DNA of 18,133 nt from Alphaproteobacteria bacterium. GTDB lineage: Bacteria > Pseudomonadota > Alphaproteobacteria > UBA7887. How positions within the stretch are numbered: the first letter of the stretch is position 1; the number at the start of each line of letters is the position of its first letter. The notes below the pieces were generated by a model. The model worked only from the letters and a program-made list of their open reading frames with translations. It made no database searches and had not been told where the DNA came from. The position numbers were made by a program, and so were the translations under genes. The stretch is from assembly GCA_028289725.1 (NCBI GenBank), contig JANQOH010000013.1, positions 1 to 18,133 of the forward strand, in the 5' to 3' direction. This document shows, one piece after another, positions 7,028 to 13,207 of this stretch.

Positions 7028-8173
7028 ATGAACAAGGCCAATTGGGGTGCTGCTTTGACCCAGTTTTCATGCCGATGGGCCGCGATTTTAGCCGCGTTGC
7101 CGTTCCTGCTCGCGGCTTGTATTGCGAACCATGATTACGTTCCGCGAGACGGCAGCGTCCTCCCGCCCGACGGCGTGGAACCCGCCGGGTTTTCCGTCGT
7201 TAAGGTTTGGTATGCCACGGATCGGCAGCCGACGGGTTCGTCGGAACCGGCCGATTACTATGGGATAGGACGGGGTGAAGTTTCCTACGGAACCGTCTTG
7301 GTGACGATCCCGGCGGATCATCGGCTTGGGGCCTTCGAAACCCCAAAATGGTGGCGGTTCGAATTCCGCGATGATGTCGAAGACCACATCGTGCTTCGGT
7401 CCGTCATGCCGGGATCGCGCGCCGATTTCTTCGCGTCGCTCCAAGATCAGCTCGGCAAATCGGGCGCGCGCGACGCTTTCGTCTTCGTGCACGGGTTCAA
7501 TGTGAGCTTCGACGAGGCGGCGCGACGAACCGCGCAGCTCGCCTACGATCTCCATTTTCAGGGTGCGCCGATCGTCTATAGCTGGCCGTCGGCCGGTGAT
7601 CCGACCGCGTATCTGGCGGACGTCAATAACGCGGAGTGGTCGGTGCCGCAGCTTCGGCGGTTTCTGTCCGATTTGGCGGAGGACTCAGGTGCGCGCACGA
7701 TCCATCTGATCGCGCACAGTATGGGAAATCGGCCCTTGGTTCGGGCGCTGGACCGCATGGCGCATACCGCCGCGCAAAATCAGATGCCGCGGTTTAATCA
7801 GATCGTCTTGACCGCGCCCGACATCGACGCGGAGGTGTTCGCCGACCTCGCCAGCCGCATTCTTCCGACCGGAGAGCGCATCACGCTATACACATCAAAC
7901 AATGACGAAGCGCTGAGGTTGTCGAAGAATGCCGCCGGCGGCTATCCGCGCGCCGGCGACGCCGCCGATGGCATCGTGATCGTCGATGGTATGGACACGG
8001 TCGACGCGTCTTTGGTCGACACCAGCTTCCTGGGTCACTCTTACTACGGTGAGAACGCCTCGGTTTTGACCGACATATCCAACCTATTTCGCACGCGGCA
8101 GGCACCGGGAGGACGGTCCGGGCTTCGGCGCGCCGATCATAACGGGTCGGAATATTGGGAAATTCGGCCCTGA
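7028..8173 (+). CDS. DUF900-type alpha/beta-hydrolase lipoprotein, 381 aa
   Basis: The frame is open from 6710, but the ATG at 7028 begins a lipoprotein signal peptide with lipobox LLAAC (Cys31), so it is the true start. The protein has the layout of the DUF900 esterase/lipase-like family: KVWYATDRQP (59-68) at the start of the domain, VFVHGFNVSF (152-161) for the oxyanion region, VYSWPSAGDPTAY (183-195), and the nucleophile elbow AHSMGN with Ser231. LTAPDID (261-267, Asp265) and LGHSYY (His337) fit the remaining catalytic residues. The substrate is unknown. The likely location is the inner or outer membrane, facing the periplasm. It is a single gene, diverging from the DUF6960-like gene and convergent with the DUF3047-like gene. 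Confidence 0.87.
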   Translation: MNKANWGAALTQFSCRWAAILAALPFLLAACIANHDYVPRDGSVLPPDGVEPAGFSVVKVWYATDRQPTGSSEPADYYGIGRGEVSYGTVLVTIPADHRLGAFETPKWWRFEFRDDVEDHIVLRSVMPGSRADFFASLQDQLGKSGARDAFVFVHGFNVSFDEAARRTAQLAYDLHFQGAPIVYSWPSAGDPTAYLADVNNAEWSVPQLRRFLSDLAEDSGARTIHLIAHSMGNRPLVRALDRMAHTAAQNQMPRFNQIVLTAPDIDAEVFADLASRILPTGERITLYTSNNDEALRLSKNAAGGYPRAGDAADGIVIVDGMDTVDASLVDTSFLGHSYYGENASVLTDISNLFRTRQAPGGRSGLRRADHNGSEYWEIRP

Positions 8174-8298
8174 GACAACGACGGCCGCTTGGATTGTAAC
8201 GCGCGTTGACCGGACCTATTCGAGAGCGAACCTGGCTTGCTCCTACAGTTCGCTCGGCGGCATCGTGATGACATCTGTATGGTTCGAAACGAGGGATT

Positions 8299-8331
8299 GC
8301 CGCCCCGCGAGGGGGGGGGGAGCGGGGCGGC
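8299..8331. terminator. GC-rich hairpin with a G10 loop between convergent genes
   Basis: GCCGCCCCGC (8299-8308) and GCGGGGCGGC (8322-8331) form a perfect 10-bp stem. The 13-base loop contains ten consecutive G residues (8311-8320). It sits between the stops of the hydrolase (8173) and the DUF3047-like gene (8353, other strand), where a bidirectional terminator would be expected. There is no T-run on either side. Confidence 0.5.
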
Positions 8332-8352
8332 ATGCCGGCGGGGGAGCGATGA

Positions 8353-9549
8353 TCAGAGAATGACCAGCTCTTTGGCCGGGCTGTGGAGACTGATCCCGGC
8401 GTAGCGGCAGGCTGCATGGCGGCGTTGGAAAATGGTCACCGCCAGCAGCCAGACGCGCACGATATTTTGCGCGGGTCCCGCGACGTGTGTGTGGTAGTCG
8501 GCGAAAACGTCGCGATCCTCGTTCACCCACTGTCCGAGGCCCTCGTAGCCGGTGCGAATGACCATGTGGGTCTCGATTTCGTTCCAGCGCGGGATGGGGC
8601 AGCGGAAGGTTGTCCCCGGCGGTAGATTGCTGCTCCAAAAGTAGGTGAGATCCTGGCCGTCGTCGAACTCCACGCCGACCGACAGGTAGTCGTGCCCGGC
8701 GAGCTGGTCCTCAGGCAATTGCGAGGGCAGTTCCTCGACCATCCATTTCCAACGCAGCCGGGTATTGGGCGCGAGCGGCATGTCGGCCGGATGACGCAGC
8801 AGGCCGCCGGTCTTGTGGGACTGGCAGGTGATCTGCCCCGGCCCGCCGCTGCGGAAAATGACGTCATCGCCGCCGGCATTGAAATGGTTGTGCCAGCCGG
8901 CCGGAAGCGGTTGCGAACCGGCGAGGCGTGATCTTTCTTCACCAAGTACGCCGCCGACGTCGCCGCCGGCGAGAAGGCTGCGAATGCCGGCCTCGGCATC
9001 GCCTTTCCATTTCAGCGCGACGCCGTAAATTTCCGCGTCGGCTTGCTGATACGGTTCCGGCGGCGTCCACAAGTCACCGTCCTCGCTGATCCACTCGGCG
9101 AGCGAACGGGCGATCTCGATCTTGCCGTCATGTGCGGCGAACATGGTGCCGTTGTTGACCATGGTGTTGTACATGGGCTTGCGGCCGGCGCTGCGCACAT
9201 GGAAGGCGACGCCTGGCTCAACCCAAAGATCATGTTCGCGCGACAACCAAATCCGACCGCCGACCAGAAAGGTCACGGCCTGACCGTGTTTGGCGCCCAT
9301 GCCCAAATCCTTCCATGGCATATCAGTGTTATGCAAATGGAAAAATTTGAACTCTTCCAACTCCGTGCTTCTTGTGTTCCGCAGCAGGCGCTCGAGCCCA
9401 CCAATGAACTCGTCACGGTCGAGAAAGCTCATGCTTCCGGCTTCGGCGTGGCGGACATATTTCAAAGCGGTCGCGGACAAACCCGCTGCGCCCAGCAACT
9501 GCAGCAGCCGGCGTCTCGGCAAGGCTGTATTGGCTGTCCCGATACACAT
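8353..9549 (-). CDS. Exported DUF3047-like protein with Tat-like signal, 398 aa
   Basis: The ATG at 9549 has a GGAGGA ribosome binding site about nine bases upstream. The N-terminus, PRRRLLQLLGAAGLSATALK, has paired arginines followed by a mild hydrophobic segment, typical of twin-arginine export. The region from about residue 68 to 180 (FKFFHLHNTDMPWKDLG, GQAVTFLVGGRIWLS, PGVAFHVRSAG) looks like a beta-sandwich carbohydrate-binding module of the LecA type; this is tentative. The C-terminal half (about 225-390: LRWKWMVEELP, AGHDYLSVGVEF, LTYFW, then NEDRDVFADYHTHVAG) follows the order of conserved segments of DUF3047. That family is periplasmic and of unknown function. The divergent AraC-type gene 112 bases away probably regulates it. 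Confidence 0.72.
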   Translation of the reverse strand: MCIGTANTALPRRRLLQLLGAAGLSATALKYVRHAEAGSMSFLDRDEFIGGLERLLRNTRSTELEEFKFFHLHNTDMPWKDLGMGAKHGQAVTFLVGGRIWLSREHDLWVEPGVAFHVRSAGRKPMYNTMVNNGTMFAAHDGKIEIARSLAEWISEDGDLWTPPEPYQQADAEIYGVALKWKGDAEAGIRSLLAGGDVGGVLGEERSRLAGSQPLPAGWHNHFNAGGDDVIFRSGGPGQITCQSHKTGGLLRHPADMPLAPNTRLRWKWMVEELPSQLPEDQLAGHDYLSVGVEFDDGQDLTYFWSSNLPPGTTFRCPIPRWNEIETHMVIRTGYEGLGQWVNEDRDVFADYHTHVAGPAQNIVRVWLLAVTIFQRRHAACRYAGISLHSPAKELVIL

Positions 9550-9661
9550 TATCGCTTTTCCTCCAACTTCTGGCGATTATGCTCCCTATCCGAGCACAGG
9601 CTGCCGGCGGGGACATGCCAAGACACGACGGGTGAGAGGGCGTTCCGGCGGGAAAAGGCAA
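9550..9661. promoter_or_regulatory. Divergent promoter region, DUF3047-like gene / AraC-type regulator
   Basis: This 112-base spacer separates two divergent start codons, and both ribosome binding sites (GGAGGA minus, GGAAAAGG plus) lie at its edges. The only -10-like string I see is GATTAT near 9576. I could not identify a regulator half-site repeat by eye. Confidence 0.4.
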
Positions 9662-10666
9662 ATGGGTCATCGCGGCTTCACACGGGCGAGCACGCTCGCG
9701 CATATCGTCGATGTCATCGCCGAGTCGGGTGGTTCGCCCGAACGCGTGTTTCAGCGCGCGGATCTGCCCTTGATGATCCAGCACAGCCCCGATGCGCTGG
9801 TGCCGCTGCGCGACCATTTTGGGCTTCTGTTGCTTTCCGGGCGTGAGCTTAAGGACGAACTGTTCGGCGCGCGCCTCGGTCAAATGGTCACCATGGACAA
9901 TCTCGGCACATACGGCCGGTGGGTGGCGATGGCGCCAACCTTGCTCGACGGTTTGAGGCGCGCCAACAGCAGCTTGGCCTACATGCTGCAAAGCGCGACC
10001 GCGCTGGTGCTGCGTGTCAAGGGGCGCCGCGCGATTTGGACCTACGAGTCGCTGGACAGCGCGATTGAAGGTCGTCAGCAGAACGAAATCTTGGCCTTGT
10101 TTCACATGGTGGCGATCTGCCGCTCATTCCTCGGGGCGGATTGGCGACCGGATCTGGCGGTGGTCTCCGGTCAGCCGGTGTCGGCGTCCGGCGAGCTTGA
10201 GCAGTTGTTTGGCACCGATGTCCTGTTTCATGAGGGCACAGGCGGACTGGTTTTCGACCGCCAACTGCTTGCGGCGCGGCGTCCGAAAAGTGTCTGCGAC
10301 GGCTTGAGCATGTCCGAGTTGGACCGTGCCTTGTCGGTACCGGCGCCGGGAGACTTCGAAGGGTCGGTCGCCGCCTTGATCGACCTTGAACTGCTTGAGA
10401 AACTGCCGACGCTCGACTGGGCCGCGGCCAAACTCGGCCTAAGCCCGCGGAGCTTACAACGCCAGCTTGGCCAGAGAGGAACCCGCTTCTCGGAGCTGGT
10501 TCAAGCCGCGCTCGAAAAGCGGGCCTTCGATCTTTTGATAAATAGTGATCTATCGATTACCGAGATTGCAACAAGCCTCGGCTATAGCGATTCCGCTCAC
10601 TTCACGCGTGCATTCAAGCGCTGGACGGGACAAGCTCCGCAAGTCTGGCGCGAGGATTCTGCCTAG
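9662..10666 (+). CDS. AraC-family transcriptional regulator, 334 aa
   Basis: The frame is open from 9290, but the ATG at 9662 follows GGAAAAGG and begins the recognisable domain; the upstream part overlaps the divergent gene. Residues about 15-205 form the arabinose-binding-like ligand domain seen in OruR/ArgR-type AraC regulators. The DNA-binding region is at 235-330: first helix-turn-helix LDWAAAKLGLSPRSLQRQL (251-269), then the second in SITEIATSLGYSDSAHFTRA (298-317), followed by the family signature FKRWTGQAPQVWR. It is a cytosolic DNA-binding protein; the inducer is unknown. Position and divergent orientation suggest control of the DUF3047-like gene and of itself. Confidence 0.92.
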   Translation: MGHRGFTRASTLAHIVDVIAESGGSPERVFQRADLPLMIQHSPDALVPLRDHFGLLLLSGRELKDELFGARLGQMVTMDNLGTYGRWVAMAPTLLDGLRRANSSLAYMLQSATALVLRVKGRRAIWTYESLDSAIEGRQQNEILALFHMVAICRSFLGADWRPDLAVVSGQPVSASGELEQLFGTDVLFHEGTGGLVFDRQLLAARRPKSVCDGLSMSELDRALSVPAPGDFEGSVAALIDLELLEKLPTLDWAAAKLGLSPRSLQRQLGQRGTRFSELVQAALEKRAFDLLINSDLSITEIATSLGYSDSAHFTRAFKRWTGQAPQVWREDSA

Positions 10667-10709
10667 TTGCATCTGACGGATGCTTGTCCAAGCGGACGAC
10701 GGTTCGGTG

Positions 10710-10916
10710 CTATTCGTCTTGGTCGAGCGGGCCGTAGAACACTTCGTTGAAAGCATCGTTCTCGGCAAGCTCTTTGTCGAAAAAAACTTTGCCGTCTCGA
10801 TTCACAGCCAAGTGGTTCCGATCATACCCGCGGTCTACGAAGGCCTGGACTCTTGCCCGAACCTCGGGCGACAGCGCCGCGTCGTCCAAATCTCGAATGT
10901 TCTTGAGGTTTGACAT
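10710..10916 (-). CDS. Small conserved-looking protein, 68 aa, unknown function
   Basis: The ATG at 10916 starts an acidic, probably cytosolic protein (MSNLKNIRDLDDAALSPEVR... ending DQDE). There is an AAGGA about 12 bases upstream. The first half is predicted helical (ALSPEVRARVQAFVDRGYD), then LAVNRDGKVFFDKELAE could form a small beta-hairpin and helix. It follows the NADAR gene by 42 bases on the same strand, so the two are likely one operon. I do not recognise the family. A role as regulator or partner of the NADAR protein is possible but unsupported. Confidence 0.65.
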   Translation of the reverse strand: MSNLKNIRDLDDAALSPEVRARVQAFVDRGYDRNHLAVNRDGKVFFDKELAENDAFNEVFYGPLDQDE

Positions 10917-10958
10917 GGGAAATTGTGTCCTTCATTGAGCGTTGAACGTTCGGAAACG

Positions 10959-11498
10959 CTATTGGCCCGCCAGCGCGGCGCGGACTTCCATAAGGACGCG
11001 GCCGGCCCAGTTGGGGCCGTCGCCGTCTTCGCCGATGCCCCAAAAAGTTTCGCTGTGGGAATCCTCGATCAGTTCCGCATTACCGGTCGCGCGCAAGAGA
11101 GCGGCGAGATCCGGGTTCTGCGCGTACTTGGCGCGGTCGGCGCGGCGCATGATGTCCAATTTGACATCGTCCCAATCCGGTCGCGGCAGCGTGCCCGTCT
11201 TGCGAAACCAGGATTGCTTGGAATGACGGCGGGGACGATCGGGCGACGCCGCGAGACGCTTTGCTTGTCCCGGCGTTTCGGCCGCGCGTATCGCCGCCTG
11301 ATAATCCGGATCCAATGATTTTTGACATTGATAGTAATGCTCGACCGTCGGCCAGGATGCGCCGTCCAGCGCAAACGGACTGGGCCAGAAATGGGAAAGA
11401 TAACGGAACGCGGCGCGATCCCGATCGTAATAGAGAATACGATTGTCTTCGGGGATTTCCGGCGGCGTGGACGGGAGCTGATAGGACTCAGGCGACAT
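10959..11498 (-). CDS. NADAR-family N-glycosidase / ADP-ribosyl-processing protein, 179 aa
   Basis: The ATG at 11498 is preferred over an in-frame TTG at 11513. The protein is a single NADAR domain (YbiA/RibX type), in family order: FRYLSHFWPSPFALDG (31-46), WPTVEHYYQCQK (49-60), TPGQAKRLA (75-83), WDDVKLDIM (109-117), KYAQNPDLAALLRATG (124-139), LIEDS (143-147) and WGIGEDGDGPNWAGR (153-167). Family members act on N-glycosidic bonds, either of reactive riboflavin-pathway intermediates or, in some cases, of ADP-ribose attached to guanine in nucleic acid. Which of these applies cannot be told from sequence alone. No DarT-like ADP-ribosyltransferase gene is visible nearby. The protein is cytosolic. 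A 68-residue protein follows at 42 bases, and a nucleotide-sensing membrane cassette lies upstream on the same strand. Confidence 0.9.
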   Translation of the reverse strand: MSPESYQLPSTPPEIPEDNRILYYDRDRAAFRYLSHFWPSPFALDGASWPTVEHYYQCQKSLDPDYQAAIRAAETPGQAKRLAASPDRPRRHSKQSWFRKTGTLPRPDWDDVKLDIMRRADRAKYAQNPDLAALLRATGNAELIEDSHSETFWGIGEDGDGPNWAGRVLMEVRAALAGQ

Positions 11499-11903
11499 AG
11501 TAACGAAACCCAATCTTCAAGCGCGCGCAATTGTGTTTGCGGACGCGGTGTGTTGGGAAATGTGTGTGCGCCGAAGCGCGTGGGGAGGTGACGGTGTGTG
11601 CGGCCTAAGCCGCGGCGGCAGCCGTCATAAGTGCGCCGAATGTCGGCCGTGGTTCGGCTAACCCGGCGCTGATCGGTGCGGGCGCGCATGCGCAATGAGC
11701 GAAGCTGGGACAATTAGCTTCACGCGCAATTTGCTCTGCGATCATGTGGTCAACGCGCATCATTTGCCGCAATTCTCGATATCGGTTTGCCCTGGGGCGG
11801 TTCAGAGCCAGGCGCAACATTGTTCATAACTTTGGCTGAAATATGGCCGAACGCGAGCCAATGCAAGAGGTCCGGCTGCATTCGTTTGCGTCAACCAAGA
11901 GTC
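11499..11903. other. Spacer between the membrane cassette and the NADAR gene
   Basis: This 405-base stretch has no strongly supported gene; a weak 71-codon minus frame (11605-11820) is listed separately. The part from 11530 to 11600 is rich in TG steps (TGTGTT, GTGTGTTGGG, TGTGTGTGCGCC, GTGTGTGCGG) and lies where the NADAR promoter should be. A short stem GCGGC-CTAA-GCCGC is at 11600-11613. Confidence 0.45.
11605..11820 (-). CDS. Possible small protein, 71 aa (doubtful)
   Basis: This frame lies 83 bases after the membrane-protein gene on the same strand. The central part, MMRVDHMIAEQIAREANCPSF, reads like a plausible amphipathic helix. The end, GALMTAAAAA, does not look structured. Ribosome binding sites before both candidate starts are poor and codon third positions are mixed. 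It may be a real short gene at the end of the cassette or a chance frame. Confidence 0.25.
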   Translation of the reverse strand: MLRLALNRPRANRYRELRQMMRVDHMIAEQIAREANCPSFAHCACAPAPISAGLAEPRPTFGALMTAAAAA

Positions 11904-13160
11904 TCAAGCCGGGTCGGCACAGTGACGGCGATAGATGCCGAGCGTGAGTGCGAGCTGATAATCGCGCACCATCCGATTGGGGGACCGAAAAGCCGTCACG
12001 CCGCCCTCGGGCTCAAGTTGCACGAGCAGTGTCTCTTTTGGGTCAACCGCACTCAATGCGGCCTGCCAGGGTGTGCCCGCGAAGGGCCGAAGGACATTCT
12101 CCCAACGTTCGTTGAGCGTACTGGCCTGCGGTCCCAGCAAGAGTGGCGGAATCACGATGAGCAGCCGATCCAAATGGCTTTGCTCGATGGCCTGATTGAG
12201 TTCCCAGCGGATCCATTCCGTCGTCCCGGCGATCATGACCGTGATCGCGGACTCGGACATCCACGCGGCGACTTTTTCCTGCCACTCGCCGTCTTCAAGC
12301 TTCGCCCGCGCGGCGCCCAACTGTGGCAGTTCCTCGCCCGGCGCGCTTACCGCAATGACCGGGCCGACATGGCTAAGCCGACCGGCCACGGCTTGTTCAA
12401 ATCGGATGTAGTAGTCCACCGACCAAGGCAAAGTTCTGAAGCGCCGGCCGACCCGCAATTCATCGTCCTTGAAGGACCGCAGCAACAAGACAGGATCGCG
12501 ATGATCATACGACCGCAACTGTTCAACCGTGGGCCGTCCGATGGTTGTCGCTTTGTTGTACATCGCCCCGGCGAATGCGAGGCCCGCAGCAAAAGTAATG
12601 GTCGAGACGATGAAGTAGACCAGCCCTCCCATTTCGAAACTCGTCACGAAGTCGTAGATAAAGTATGCGGCAACCATCCCAACCCCAATCATGAAGCGAT
12701 AGAAAATCACCAGTCTTTTTTCGCGCCGCCGATAGTCGGGGAGGGTCACGGTTCCTTTGCTCGCCGTAAATCGCGCAACAGCGGCAAGGACGTCTCGAAG
12801 CGGCTTCTCCAATTCCGCAATCGTTCGATTTAGCTCAGATTTGGTGAAAGCGAGTTCGGAGCCAAGCACCGTGCTGCCCGAAACCCAATCATCGACCGAT
12901 CGCATAAAAATCATGAATGTCCCCATGACGATGGCGAAGGCAACGATCAAGATAATAATCGACGCGTCGTCGGAAAGACCGAACGTAGTCGTCAAAAAGG
13001 CGCCATAAATGACCGCAATGGTTGGTATGCTAATGACTAAGATCAAGAAAAAGAAGCGCCGTACAAAGTCGGAAAATCGCCCGAAGGGCGTCTGAGAATA
13101 GCTGGAAATATCGATCCAGTGGACGCCATCCTGTTCCTCAGAATTTGGATTTTTAGTCAT
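11904..13160 (-). CDS. Four-helix membrane protein with conserved cytosolic (possibly TIR-like) domain, 418 aa
   Basis: The ATG at 13160 has GGGAGG six bases upstream. Hydrophobic segments at about 34-56, 66-86, 151-170 and 178-199 form two helical hairpins. The loop between them contains a likely coiled coil (about 105-131). The C-terminal cytosolic domain starts at RDPVLLLRSFKDDE (221-234) and continues with FEQAVAGRL, GPVIAVSAPGEELPQLGAAR (266-285), WQEKVAAWM, ITVMIAG and RWELNQAI (318-325). The alternation of hydrophobic strands with helices and the late W-E-L motif recall TIR-like Rossmannoid domains, but I cannot prove that by eye. No catalytic glutamate can be assigned with confidence. 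It begins 47 bases after the stop of the RyR/TrkA gene, so the two are likely co-expressed and may act together. Confidence 0.8.
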   Translation of the reverse strand: MTKNPNSEEQDGVHWIDISSYSQTPFGRFSDFVRRFFFLILVISIPTIAVIYGAFLTTTFGLSDDASIIILIVAFAIVMGTFMIFMRSVDDWVSGSTVLGSELAFTKSELNRTIAELEKPLRDVLAAVARFTASKGTVTLPDYRRREKRLVIFYRFMIGVGMVAAYFIYDFVTSFEMGGLVYFIVSTITFAAGLAFAGAMYNKATTIGRPTVEQLRSYDHRDPVLLLRSFKDDELRVGRRFRTLPWSVDYYIRFEQAVAGRLSHVGPVIAVSAPGEELPQLGAARAKLEDGEWQEKVAAWMSESAITVMIAGTTEWIRWELNQAIEQSHLDRLLIVIPPLLLGPQASTLNERWENVLRPFAGTPWQAALSAVDPKETLLVQLEPEGGVTAFRSPNRMVRDYQLALTLGIYRRHCADPA

Positions 13161-13207
13161 TACGCCCTCCCTTTCCTTAGTTCGATATCCCCACCAAACC
13201 TTCGCAT

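Noticed and set aside
9043..9846. 267-codon plus frame opposite the DUF3047-like gene
   Set aside because: Out of phase with both flanking real genes and without motifs.
11787..12833. 348-codon plus frame opposite the four-helix membrane protein
   Set aside because: Composition of an antisense shadow; the minus frame has coherent membrane helices and a conserved domain.
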